From: Tritrichomonas musculus
Lineage: Eukaryota; Parabasalia; Tritrichomonadida; Tritrichomonadidae
DNA: 64,000 nucleotides
Assembly (NCBI GenBank): GCA_039105265.1
Contig: JAPFFF010000018.1
Coordinates: 558,001-622,000, forward strand
Direction of reading: 5' to 3'
In this document: positions 9,244 through 19,669 of the stretch, piece by piece
Position numbering within the stretch: the first letter of the stretch is position 1
Layout: the number at the start of each line of letters is the position of its first letter
The notes under the pieces: generated by a model
The model's input: only the letters and a program-made list of their open reading frames with translations
What the model was told of the DNA's origin: nothing
Database searches by the model: none
Position numbers and translations under genes: made by a program

Positions 9244-10890
9244 TCAGGTTGAGTTGTTCTTTGGAACTTTCTTTTGTTTTGGCTTTTTAATTTCAGGTTT
9301 TTTACCATTTGGAAAAACAAATAGTGGAACGTCGCTTCTTTTGATGCATTTTGGTGATACGAGCATCATTGCTTTCTTTTCTGGTAAATTCATGAGGAAA
9401 GTCAAGAAAGATTGAGTGACATGTGTAACATCAATATTTAATTTCTGATTAGGATCAGATGGTTTGCTAAAAATCATCCCAATGAAAAAGCTTCCTGGGA
9501 ATTTTATTTTTGGATCTTCACTTTTCTCGAAGCATTTAGGAAAAGTAACTGCATATTGGATATTTTCTTCTTCTTCAAGCTTTAGCGCAAGTCTTTTAAT
9601 TTTTGATTCTACAGTACCTTCCCAAATTTCAAAACTATCTTGTGTGTCGGAAGAAATTTCGATTCGGATGTAATATCTGTATTGGGTGAAAAAATTGGTT
9701 TCAGCGAGGAGCTTACTCCACTTTTTCTTCTTAGAGATAATTGAGTTTGTAATTTTAAAGCCAAGCTTAAACTCTTCAGTCATCCTATGCAACGTACTCT
9801 TAGAAGCGCTTCTAGTACTATTAATGCATGGGTATGATGGAGTAATAATTGGCATAGCATCTGTTGATGTTTCTTGTGACCATAAAGTAACTTTTCCTTG
9901 ATTTGGTGTATTAATAAATATAGGGTTAGGCCAGTCCCAATCCATTAATTCATAAAAGAACATAAGTACAAGAGTTGCTGGAGTTGCGTTTGGATATCTT
10001 TGGCAGACAAAAGCAGATAATAATGCTAAATTTACGCCACCAAGATATCCGTAAACATTTCCATAAATAGCTCTTTTCTTAGACCAAATACGAACCATTC
10101 TTAAAAGAGTTCGAAAGTTTTCTTTATTTGGAAGTAATGCAAGAAGCATATCGTTTGTTCTGACACCGTTTATTGAATTACATGCCTTTGTATCAAGGTT
10201 ATCAAGAAGAGAGTCATCAGACAAATCGATATCATCAGGAATTGTATTCATTTCTAGAGAAGCAAAAGATAAATCAATATCAACTGTATCATACTCCATT
10301 GTTAAAATAGGTACATAAGCATTAGCAATTCTTTGAAGTCCTGATACTTTTTTATTATTCTGCAATAGATCACCTAAAATAGAAAAGAAATGGTCTCTTT
10401 TTACAAAATTAGGACAAACACACAAGCAATCAATATCTGAGGTCGGACTACAAACGCCGAGACGATATGATCCAAAAGGAAAAAGTTTGCATCTAACAGG
10501 TTTTCCGTCGGTTTCTAGTTCAATATTGCATTGTTCAGCAGTTTTTCTTATAAATTCATTTGCAATATCTTGTAGTTCTATAAGAACTTCTTTTCTTTTT
10601 TGTACACGCTCTTGGGACTCAAAAACATCGTTTTTTTTCAGAAATTCAATAAGCCTCTCTGTCGCTTCAAGCTCAAAATCTTTTGGTCCATCTAAAGAAA
10701 CTGGTTTTTGTGCTCTAATTAAAGGATCATTTTTTGGTGTAGATTCTTCTTTTTGGGCTTCTCCTTCTTCGTTCACTTCATCTTTAATTTCTTTTTCTTC
10801 AAAGCGTTCTCCACTATGTACATCGTCTTGTTGAATCGTTTTTTCTTCTTTGAAATCTGGTATAGGTGTTAATTCATTATTTTCAGCCAT
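9244..10890 (-). CDS. PAP1: Poly(A) polymerase
   Basis: 548 residues, ATG at 10888-10890. It adds poly(A) tails to pre-mRNA in the nucleus. After an acidic N-terminal extension of ~60 residues, the nucleotidyltransferase core is unmistakable: FGSYRLGV near 139 and SDID with D152 and D154, followed by DTVDIDLSF with D206 as the expected third catalytic Asp. The central domain (LAL-type helices, YLGGVNLALLSAF) and the RNA-binding domain with AWxxFF-like NFFTQYRYY and GxVESKIKRL all match eukaryotic PAPs. The C-terminus is short and Lys/Pro-rich (PEIKKPKQKK), a likely nuclear localisation signal. It is divergent from the p115-like gene, with 222 bp between start codons. Confidence 0.97.
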   Translation of the reverse strand: MAENNELTPIPDFKEEKTIQQDDVHSGERFEEKEIKDEVNEEGEAQKEESTPKNDPLIRAQKPVSLDGPKDFELEATERLIEFLKKNDVFESQERVQKRKEVLIELQDIANEFIRKTAEQCNIELETDGKPVRCKLFPFGSYRLGVCSPTSDIDCLCVCPNFVKRDHFFSILGDLLQNNKKVSGLQRIANAYVPILTMEYDTVDIDLSFASLEMNTIPDDIDLSDDSLLDNLDTKACNSINGVRTNDMLLALLPNKENFRTLLRMVRIWSKKRAIYGNVYGYLGGVNLALLSAFVCQRYPNATPATLVLMFFYELMDWDWPNPIFINTPNQGKVTLWSQETSTDAMPIITPSYPCINSTRSASKSTLHRMTEEFKLGFKITNSIISKKKKWSKLLAETNFFTQYRYYIRIEISSDTQDSFEIWEGTVESKIKRLALKLEEEENIQYAVTFPKCFEKSEDPKIKFPGSFFIGMIFSKPSDPNQKLNIDVTHVTQSFLTFLMNLPEKKAMMLVSPKCIKRSDVPLFVFPNGKKPEIKKPKQKKVPKNNST

Positions 10891-11112
10891 TACAAATATT
10901 ATTAATCAGATTTGAAAAATCGGTTAAGGCCAATATTTATTTCTTAACTTTATTTAAATAATTTTTTCAAATGATTAATTTGAGTTTTTATAAATTCATT
11001 ATTAATATTATTGAGAAAAATAGAGAAATGCTCTTTAGAGTGAGTTTTCGAAAAAAAAATTCTGTTTGAATAAAAGCATGATATTTTTGGCGGCCGTTTA
11101 GTCTTCTTTCAG

Positions 11113-14100
11113 ATGAGCTTCTTACCGAATATTTTTTCAGGGTCAAATGCAATAACAACTGAAGATATCGACTCATATATATCAAATATATCTCAAAATA
11201 TTGATATTCAATCAAATATTCTCGAGTTACAAGAAGCATCTAGTCAGTATTCGAATTATATCTGTAAAAATGCGCTTCCTGCATTATTTAATGCTTTAAT
11301 TCAATCAAAAATGAATGATGACATAATTGCAGACATTTTTCAGATCTTAAATAATTGTATTACAGATTCAGAATATTCGTCTTCAAATGCGCTGCTTATC
11401 GTTGATTACGATTTATCTTTACCAGTAATAATTGATTGCATTGATACAGAAAAAGCCAAAAAGAAAATAGCTGTTATTCAAATTATAACCAAACTCGGAA
11501 TTTTACAGCCAAGCCAATTACAGCAGCATTTAATTAATGAGCAGGATAGGCTTGTTCATTTTTTAACCCTGATTGATGATCCAAATCCTGAAGTTGTTCA
11601 TGATTTTCTTGCATTACTACCAATATTAGTTTTAAATAATTCTGATTTTCAACAACTTTTTTCATTTAATATTATGGAAAAATTAATGAAACTTATTGAA
11701 AATAAAACGCCACTTGCAATTTCATCGCTAAGAGCTTTACTCTCATCTAATACCACTACTCAAAATTTATTTTTTGGTACTGTGGAAAACATGTCAATTA
11801 TGGCATCGTTACTTGAAAATGAAGATGCAGACACATTATCTCTATTCATTGAAATATTCAGTAGTCAAAATTCATCCAATTATCGCCACTTTTTGAAAGA
11901 AGCTAATATAATTCAGATAATTTTAAATAAATCGCTAAGTGGTAATCAACAATTTATACGTCTACTTGGATTATCTATCAAAAAAGAGCCAGATTTTTGT
12001 AAATTAATCAGAGAAAACGATAATTTGTCAAAATTTCTCAATACGTATCTTCAATCAAACGATGAAATTGCAGATATGTATTATTTGGCCCTATTCAAAT
12101 CTTTTCTTTATCAATCTGATGAATCTTGTTATTCTTTGTCAGAATTAATCATCACAATCGATGATAGAAATGAGCCAAAATTGATCAAATTAGCGACACT
12201 TACAATGATGTCTGGTCCCGATTCAAAAATTGTTTTTTTATCAAATTCTCCTAATTTCACATCTTCGATGATCGGTTTTTTTATATCTCATATTAATTTT
12301 GAATTTGTTTTGCATTTTTTGATTGTTCTTTGTTGGGAATCTAAAAATTCTTGTATAGAATTCAAAAATGAACCTTCAGAACCAATATCTTTTCTCAGGC
12401 AATTTTTGCCAAACGAATCGCCATTGATTCATGCTCAATGTTGTCTACTTCTCAGAATAATTCATTATGTTCTTGATCAAAAAGAAGAACAACAGCAGCA
12501 AGAAGAGATTAAAAAGGATGATGAAAAAGATGATATTGAGCAACTTGATATTCAAATCCGTGATTTATCAACTTATTTGTCTACTCTTGAAGCCAATGAT
12601 TATTATGACTTCATACGTCAAATAATATCAATCATATTAAATGAGCCAATCACGCCCAGAATTAAAGAAGCCGAAATTTCAAGAGAAGTCGATGAGATTT
12701 CAGAAAATGAAAAGTCAAGTAACGCAAAAGAAGAAACTGTTATTGAAGAAGAAGAGGAAGAAGTAGAATCATTTGAAAATAAAAGCACAAATTCCGATAA
12801 TAATAATAATAATAATAATAATAAAGATGTTGATGAGAATGAAGATGCCATTGCCAACTATGACCAGATAATTTTAGAAATGAAAAACAAGTCAATTGAA
12901 GATCAGATTAAATTAGAAAACGAACTCCGAAAAGCCAAAGATGAAATAAGCAAATTGAAAAGCCAGCTTATTTCGACAGGTGCCAATGCCTCGGCAGATT
13001 CCGAGCTTATTCAGCGTCAATTTGATGAATTTCGTGAGCAGCAAAACGAAGAAATTGCTCGAATTAATTCGAAAAATCTTGAAGAGAAAGAAATCATTGA
13101 GCGAAACTACAAGAACGAAATTGAGTCGCTTCAATCACAAATTCTTTCATTGCAATCGAGCTTGGACTCAGTCACGGCTTCCTCGGAGAAAGAAATTGCC
13201 GAATTGAAACAAAAAATTGTTTCTACTGAAATTGAATGCACTCAAAAAGTGAGCCAAATGAAAAACATGAATCGTGTTTCTATATCAAAGCAATTTGAAG
13301 ACCTTCGTGATCAATGCGAAAGTATGAAACGCGACTTGGGAATCTTGAGATCTCAGCACAAGGCACTTTTTGCTCAACAAATTGCTGAATTCAAAGACGA
13401 ACAAGCTGAATTTCAAAAAATCGTTGAAGAAAACAAAAGTCTCAAGTTTAGGATCTCTCAACTTCTCAAAGAAAACGAGCATTTCAAGTATGAAAATCAG
13501 CAATTGAACGAAGATAAGACAAACTTCGTTCAAAGTCCTGATTCATTTGAAAAATCGCCGGTAAGGTCAATTAAGGTCAATAAATTGAATCAAACCGGAA
13601 ATGTAACTGCTGACCAATTAATTGTATCGTTGAACGCACAGATTAACGACCTGCAATCGCAGAATCATTCTCTCTTGCAGAAAGATTCTGAAAACCAGCG
13701 CGAAATTGCAAATTTGAAGAGAGAAAATTCAAACGCACAAGAAATTCGCCAAAGTTGGGACGGTTACATGAATCAATTGAATCAACTCAAGTCAGAAAAC
13801 GATTCAATTAAGAATCAGCTGTCACAGGCGAACAACAGTAAAAATGAGCTTCAAAAAATAATTGATAACAATCAAGCAAAAATAGACGATCTTTCGTCTC
13901 GATATTCTGAGGCTCAAAAAGTTGCAACGTCAGTGAAAGCTCTCGTTGATTTGAATTGTAAGCTCCAAAATGACCTTGAAAAGGCCAATTCTCAAAATGT
14001 TCAAATGGAAGTCGATTTGAACCTCCTCAAATCAAGATCATCAAACAAGCAGCTCGTAGACTTGATGAACCAAAACTCAGAGCTCAAAAAGTCCGTTTTC

Positions 14101-16740
14101 GATGCCGACCAAATAAGGGCTCAAAATTCAGAACTTCAGAAAACTTCAAATGCATTGAAAAAGGACAACTCAGCATTCAGATCGCAAATCCTTGATTTTG
14201 AGAGGAAGGTGGCAAGACTTGAAACTGAAAATAACTTTTTGAAAGAGCAAGCTATGTCTTTCACCTCTCAAGGCCAAATTAGTGATATTAATAGTAATGA
14301 TACATCTAATCCGAACAGTCATCATCTCCTCCTGAAAGACCTGAATTCAAAGATAGTTGGCCTTAACGAACAGCTGTCTGCAATTCAAGGAACTGACATC
14401 AACAGCAAGCTCGAGAAAGAGAACAACGAACTCAAGCAGCAAGTCCTTCAAACGACCGTTAAAATAAGCACACTTCAAGATGAAAATTCTCATCTTAAGA
14501 AGCTCCTCAAAAGTGAGCAGCAAGAGAGCGAGAAATTGAGAAGATCAGCCGAATTTGCCAATAGTGATTTGTCGCTTGACATCGACGACACTATTGAATC
14601 ATTGACTCAAAATTCGGCCGAATTAACAAAGAAAATTACTGAAAAAGACAAAGAAATTTCAATCCTCAAAATTGACCTTAAAGATGCTCAAGAACAACTT
14701 CGTAAACAATTAAGAAATGATAATGAATCACGCGAGAAAGAAATGGCTACTTTGCGCGGTTTTCTGACATCTAATACATCAAAATTCAAAATTTTGTCTG
14801 AAATTAAAAATAGAATCGATAAGGAATCATCAAGAGTCGCACAGCTCATAATAGCAACAAGGCAGCATAAAATGATACTTAAAGAAAGAGACTTTGATCT
14901 GGAAAATAATGATGAAATTGAACAGCTTAAAGTTGACAATAATTTATTGAAAGAAACAGTTAATGATTTGAATAAAAGAATTGAAAGATTAACTCGTGAT
15001 AACACTAAACTCGCAAAGCACGCTTCGCATCTAACTTCAAAGTTCCGTGAGTTATCTAAAGAAAATACATTCTTAAAGAATAATTCGATGTTGTCATCAA
15101 GTGAAAACGTGATTGAGAATGAAAATGACAAGAAAAGCAAGTCACAAAATGGCAACAATTTGGCAGATGAAAAAGACGTTATTGCTCTTCAGAAGCAAAT
15201 TGAATTCGCTAAATCTGAACGTGAAAGACAGGAAGAACATATTCTTTCGCTGATCAATCAAAATAAGGCATTAATTGCGCAGGTCGCAGAATTAAATTCA
15301 TCTTTCTCTGATAATTCTGCTCATAACGAAATAATTCAACTTAGAGAAGAAGCTGAAGCATTACACAGTGAATCATCAAGTTTGAAAGAGAAATGCAGAA
15401 TATTAGAAAATGAGAAATTCATAGCAATGCAACAAAAAGCTGCAACAATCGAACAATTGCGTACTGCTATGTCAGACTTACGCTCTCTTCAAGAAACATT
15501 TCTTGATCTCCAAGAGAAATATGGTAAGATCAAAAAGAAGCATCTAAAATTGAAGATGAAAATGGATAATAAAGAATTAATGAGCATTAAAAGACAGAAG
15601 AAACTCTCTTTTGGAATGTTCGGACGAAATCGAGATTTATCATATGATTTCGGTATGAACAATATTCATAACAGCTATTTTAATAGCATGAATAGCCCTA
15701 TTCGTAATGATGCTCAATCTTTCTTTCACCAGCCGCCAGGACGTCCTGAGTTTTGGCCAACTTCTTCTGAGTCAAATAATATACCAACAACAGATACTGA
15801 GTCTGCCACGATTTCACCTTCACATTCAGATTCGGAACTTAACTTAGCAGCATCACCAGTAACACCTCATCTATTCCCTCATCCTCGCGTTCACTATCAA
15901 TCACTTGAAAACATGAAGCGCATGAATCATTCAGACTCCACCAATTCTCTCTCAAGGCGTTCATCATCCGACCAAAATCTCAATGAAAGTTATTTACTTC
16001 GTACGCTAGCTGATGCTGATGATAATGAAAAAGTTGACCTCACAAAACCTAATGGAGACAACAGTATCATCAAGTCATCAGATGAAAATGTTGATGGTAA
16101 TGAAGGTGCTGAGTCGTTTGACGTAGAATCCGAAATAGAGCCTTTTTCACATTTTTCACCTCAAGAATTCCTCGAGGGAAGTAATTTGGGCGAAAATGAC
16201 AATGATAATAGTAATTTGGCTGGTGTTGATAATGAAAAAGACTTGAATGAGAATGATCTTGATATCAATGATTTTAATAACAGCGGAATTCAGAATAAAT
16301 CTTTATTCGCTGAAGGAAATGAGCCCCCTCTTTACTCGGATCATGATCCTCTTATGCAATACATTGGCAGCATGAGCTTACTGAATAACTCAGACGTTGC
16401 GAATGACTTAAACAACAGCGCTGTCGATGATGCTGGAATTGAGCATGTGAATGGAGCAAATAACAGTATGAATCAGGATTTTGACATGGATCTCGATTTG
16501 GATAATGTAAATCCGAACCAAAGTATTGACTTAAATGATGGTGAGAATGATGATTTAGGACTTTTGGATGATGCTAATAACAATGATTTTAATAATGCTT
16601 TTGGAAATGATGATTTTGGTGATGAAAATGGTGATGAAAATGGTGATGAAAATGGTGATGACGATGTAGAAAATGAAATGAGCCAAAAGAAAGCTTTGAG
16701 AGTCATTGGGCAACTTTGGTTGAAGAACCAAAATAAATGA
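11113..16740 (+). CDS. USO1: p115/Uso1-like golgin tethering protein
   Basis: 1875 residues, ATG immediately after TTTCAG. Residues ~1-460 form an armadillo-like helical head with segments resembling the Uso1/p115 head (for example NYRHFLKEANIIQIIL, compare NQNFFKEGSYIQ in p115). An acidic, Asn-rich spacer follows, then coiled coil from ~575 to ~1475, a Ser/Asn/Pro-rich region, and an acidic Asp/Asn tail with GDEN repeats. p115 also has an arm head, a coiled coil and an acidic C-terminus and tethers ER-Golgi vesicles, so the order matches. The protein is about twice as long as animal p115. It ends with a non-acidic segment, ALRVIGQLWLKNQNK, of unknown role. The family assignment is by domain order and weak head similarity; a generic golgin is the alternative. 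Confidence 0.7.
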   Translation: MSFLPNIFSGSNAITTEDIDSYISNISQNIDIQSNILELQEASSQYSNYICKNALPALFNALIQSKMNDDIIADIFQILNNCITDSEYSSSNALLIVDYDLSLPVIIDCIDTEKAKKKIAVIQIITKLGILQPSQLQQHLINEQDRLVHFLTLIDDPNPEVVHDFLALLPILVLNNSDFQQLFSFNIMEKLMKLIENKTPLAISSLRALLSSNTTTQNLFFGTVENMSIMASLLENEDADTLSLFIEIFSSQNSSNYRHFLKEANIIQIILNKSLSGNQQFIRLLGLSIKKEPDFCKLIRENDNLSKFLNTYLQSNDEIADMYYLALFKSFLYQSDESCYSLSELIITIDDRNEPKLIKLATLTMMSGPDSKIVFLSNSPNFTSSMIGFFISHINFEFVLHFLIVLCWESKNSCIEFKNEPSEPISFLRQFLPNESPLIHAQCCLLLRIIHYVLDQKEEQQQQEEIKKDDEKDDIEQLDIQIRDLSTYLSTLEANDYYDFIRQIISIILNEPITPRIKEAEISREVDEISENEKSSNAKEETVIEEEEEEVESFENKSTNSDNNNNNNNNKDVDENEDAIANYDQIILEMKNKSIEDQIKLENELRKAKDEISKLKSQLISTGANASADSELIQRQFDEFREQQNEEIARINSKNLEEKEIIERNYKNEIESLQSQILSLQSSLDSVTASSEKEIAELKQKIVSTEIECTQKVSQMKNMNRVSISKQFEDLRDQCESMKRDLGILRSQHKALFAQQIAEFKDEQAEFQKIVEENKSLKFRISQLLKENEHFKYENQQLNEDKTNFVQSPDSFEKSPVRSIKVNKLNQTGNVTADQLIVSLNAQINDLQSQNHSLLQKDSENQREIANLKRENSNAQEIRQSWDGYMNQLNQLKSENDSIKNQLSQANNSKNELQKIIDNNQAKIDDLSSRYSEAQKVATSVKALVDLNCKLQNDLEKANSQNVQMEVDLNLLKSRSSNKQLVDLMNQNSELKKSVFDADQIRAQNSELQKTSNALKKDNSAFRSQILDFERKVARLETENNFLKEQAMSFTSQGQISDINSNDTSNPNSHHLLLKDLNSKIVGLNEQLSAIQGTDINSKLEKENNELKQQVLQTTVKISTLQDENSHLKKLLKSEQQESEKLRRSAEFANSDLSLDIDDTIESLTQNSAELTKKITEKDKEISILKIDLKDAQEQLRKQLRNDNESREKEMATLRGFLTSNTSKFKILSEIKNRIDKESSRVAQLIIATRQHKMILKERDFDLENNDEIEQLKVDNNLLKETVNDLNKRIERLTRDNTKLAKHASHLTSKFRELSKENTFLKNNSMLSSSENVIENENDKKSKSQNGNNLADEKDVIALQKQIEFAKSERERQEEHILSLINQNKALIAQVAELNSSFSDNSAHNEIIQLREEAEALHSESSSLKEKCRILENEKFIAMQQKAATIEQLRTAMSDLRSLQETFLDLQEKYGKIKKKHLKLKMKMDNKELMSIKRQKKLSFGMFGRNRDLSYDFGMNNIHNSYFNSMNSPIRNDAQSFFHQPPGRPEFWPTSSESNNIPTTDTESATISPSHSDSELNLAASPVTPHLFPHPRVHYQSLENMKRMNHSDSTNSLSRRSSSDQNLNESYLLRTLADADDNEKVDLTKPNGDNSIIKSSDENVDGNEGAESFDVESEIEPFSHFSPQEFLEGSNLGENDNDNSNLAGVDNEKDLNENDLDINDFNNSGIQNKSLFAEGNEPPLYSDHDPLMQYIGSMSLLNNSDVANDLNNSAVDDAGIEHVNGANNSMNQDFDMDLDLDNVNPNQSIDLNDGENDDLGLLDDANNNDFNNAFGNDDFGDENGDENGDENGDDDVENEMSQKKALRVIGQLWLKNQNK

Positions 16741-17154
16741 TGTTTTATTTTTATTTATTTATTTGTATGAAATTATGGTTTGTTTGTTTCAAATTTTTTA
16801 AAATATTTCAATAAAATATTATATATATGGCATTTCTTTTCCTTTTTTCTTTTCTAGAATGTTCAAATTCTTCATGATGAAATTCAATTTGATCTCTAAG
16901 TAAACTTTAAAGTAATTAACAATTGTTGATTTGTTGATTCAAACACCAATCAAAAGATGATAAGAAAATATGATATAGTTTTGATTTAAATCTAAATGTG
17001 ATTTAATTATTAAAGAGTATATAATCTCTCTTATAATATATAATCTTATTCCATATTAAGTGTAAATGCAACAAAAAAGCTCAGAAGTAATGTTCAATTT
17101 AATATATATATATATATATACATATAGACATAATGAAAGAAGGAATAAATAATT
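16741..17154. other. Intergenic region between convergent genes
   Basis: AT-rich spacer between the golgin and nucleoside hydrolase 3' ends. It contains an (AT)n microsatellite at about 17101-17120. No gene seen. Confidence 0.6.
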
Positions 17155-18213
17155 TTATTTTCCAACTGCTTTTGATATAAGGTTGAATGCCCGACACATC
17201 TCTGACCAAAAAGCGTCATGGCCTCCTTCTTTGAGTTTAAGGCAAACCGTTGTATTTGGTTCTTTTGAATGTTGAGGATCTTTTTTCTTGAGTAGAAGAT
17301 CATGGCAGCAGCAGCCATATGTATATTCACCTTTTGTTTCTATATTAACATGGCATTTTACAGATTCAAAGCAATCAGGTCGGAGAAGATAAAAAACTGC
17401 AACAGGGTCGTGGAGTGGTGGACATTCGAAACCAAATACTTCTTTATATGTATCTTTGAAAAACATTAAAAGATTTGTAATCATTGTGTAAAAAAGAGTT
17501 GAATTTGCTTCAGTTGACTCTTTGATTTTAGCTAAAACATGGTCATCAACAAGAACTGTATGAGTAATATCAAGAGGAGCTGCAAATATCAATTCAGCAT
17601 CAGAATTAAGAACAATATCATATGCTTCTGGATCAACAAGAACGTTAAATTCAGCAAAAGGAGTTATGTTGCCAACAACCATAAAATTACCTCCCATTGT
17701 GACAACTCTTATTTTCTTAGCATCTGCTGGAAAAGCTAAAATATATTGTGCTATATTTGTCATTGATGCTGTCTCTACAATATCAAATTTTTCTCCTTCT
17801 TTAACTTCATTAATTAATCTATGAAGGTGGCCAAAAAAATCTGTTGGACACAACTCTTCTTCTGATTTATAGCCAAGCAAGTCAAGTGCTGGATTTTTAG
17901 GCATAGTTGAGTCAATAGGATTCCAATCAACACCTCCAAGACCGCTTTCTCCATGTATTTCTGGACATGCAACACCTTCTCTAACAAGAGGTCTTGAAAA
18001 TCCGCGATAAACAGGAATTTTATCTGCAAGTTTAATTAGATTTAAAGTGCGGCGTGCATTTTGATATGTTTTGTTTACTGTTTGATTTCCATGTGTTGTT
18101 GAAATGAATTGAAGATCAAGAGAAGGTGAATAACAGAGGAGCATAATCGCAGCAAGATCATCATGACCAGGGTCGCAATCAATAACACACTTTCTATGTG
18201 TCATTTGATGCAT
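17155..18213 (-). CDS. Inosine/uridine-preferring nucleoside hydrolase
   Basis: 352 residues. Hydrolyses the N-glycosidic bond of ribonucleosides to ribose and free base, a purine/pyrimidine salvage step. The calcium-binding signature DCDPGHDD lies at 12-19, the conserved HGESGLGG near 87, then MGGNF, an EFN-containing segment (AEFNVLVDPEA) that fits substrate binding, and the PLHDPVAV motif with the late Asp that completes the Ca site. Length is normal for the family. The stop codon overlaps TAAAA. Parabasalids cannot make purines de novo, so salvage enzymes are expected. The exact base preference cannot be read from sequence. Confidence 0.95.
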   Translation of the reverse strand: MHQMTHRKCVIDCDPGHDDLAAIMLLCYSPSLDLQFISTTHGNQTVNKTYQNARRTLNLIKLADKIPVYRGFSRPLVREGVACPEIHGESGLGGVDWNPIDSTMPKNPALDLLGYKSEEELCPTDFFGHLHRLINEVKEGEKFDIVETASMTNIAQYILAFPADAKKIRVVTMGGNFMVVGNITPFAEFNVLVDPEAYDIVLNSDAELIFAAPLDITHTVLVDDHVLAKIKESTEANSTLFYTMITNLLMFFKDTYKEVFGFECPPLHDPVAVFYLLRPDCFESVKCHVNIETKGEYTYGCCCHDLLLKKKDPQHSKEPNTTVCLKLKEGGHDAFWSEMCRAFNLISKAVGK

Positions 18214-18456
18214 TGAAAAAGTTCAATATTATTTAAAAAATTCAATAGTATCAAGAAATATATTTTTTTTATTATCGTGTTTATACAATTGCATTTATCT
18301 AAATAAAGAATCTCATGCCATGTTTGTTTGATTAGTAAACATAAATAATAAGTTGTATTTTTAAAATATATAGAAAATCAAACATATGCTTTATGATAGA
18401 TAAATATTCTTACTATTTCGTTTTTAAACATCATATTAGAATCCAATTTACACTTT

Positions 18457-19190
18457 TCAATACTCTCCATTTGGTTTTGGAAGGAAATGCCAGCAACAAT
18501 TCTGCAGGCCATTACCTTTGCATGTAATTAAACTGTAAATATGGCCTAAGTATTTACAAATGCATACAAAATGGAAATTCCTGAAGTAAATTCCAATTTC
18601 ACCTTCCTTCATCTGAAATTCAATAGACTCAATTCCATTTTCAGTTATTTGTTTTCTAATCATTTTATTCCATAGTTGAAGTTCTTTTAATTCATTTCCT
18701 TCATAATTTGTTGTTTCAAGCTCAATCACTTTGGCTTGAAGAGAATCGTAATCATATTTGGAGATTATTTGATAAATTTTGTCATTATGTGATGGTACCA
18801 TTGAATGAAACATTCTGATACCAAAATCATTTAAAAATTTTGGATAATCTTTAAAATCAGTGCATGATGAAAAAGAAGGATTTACATAAAAACCATTTAT
18901 AAGATTCTGGAGATTATCTACTTTAGAATTAACGCTTTCAATAATATCTACTACAGACGATGATAGGTAAATTCCTGAATCAACCTCAATTTTTCCTCTC
19001 GAAACTAATGTATTAAAAATAGCTATTAAAAATATTCACTTTCTTCATTAATGGTGGAAAGTATATTGTTTTGGTTTGAAAAGCATGATAATAGTTTTTG
19101 GTCTTCATTCGAAAAATTAAAATGAGATGAGAAAACAATTCTGAATGTGATTAAAAAATTGAATAAATTAAGTGGTTGAGATTGAATACT
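18457..19190 (-). pseudogene. Frameshifted hypothetical gene, no start codon
   Basis: Translation of the minus strand is open from 19190 to the stop at 19026-19028 in one frame and from 19035 to 18457 in another. Joining them with a one-base correction in the A5 run at 19028-19032 gives a continuous protein of ~240 residues with good composition (segments NFSNEDQKLLS, then IAIFNTLVSRGK). No ATG is present before the in-frame TAA at 19191-19193. The last 118 codons alone start with an internal Met at 18813. It looks like a decayed or mis-sequenced member of a family I cannot name. The C-terminal part has four Cys and the end PKPNGEY. Confidence 0.65.
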
Positions 19191-19669
19191 TTATTTATAA
19201 AAGTGTTTGTACAACCGTTTTTTATACTGAAAATATTTTATGTAAAATATTCAAAAAATTGTATACGTTTTTTTTGATATCTTAATAAATATTCATTTAA
19301 ATATATTAATTATATTATTTCTATAATTTTTTTAATTAATGAAAAAAAGGAAAAATAATTACACTTTCATTTTTATATACGATATTTGATATCAGATTTC
19401 TTGTAAAACCAAATTTTGTGCATAATCTATGATTAAATTGGTATAAAATTATGAAAAATAATGTAATATCTCTTTAAATTGGATAAAATTTTATTTGTAC
19501 TGATAATAAACAAATTATTAAAAAACAAACCTATTAAATGCTTTATAAGATTGAAAACCTATTTACACTATATCACTAAACAAACATATTAATAAGAATA
19601 ATGCTATATTTATTTAGCATCAATGCTATCATGAAACATATTATTTAAAAATAAAAACACTCATAGCAT
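19191..19669. other. AT-rich spacer
   Basis: Between the pseudogene and the CGAT-rich repeat block. I see no gene or strong structure. Confidence 0.5.
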
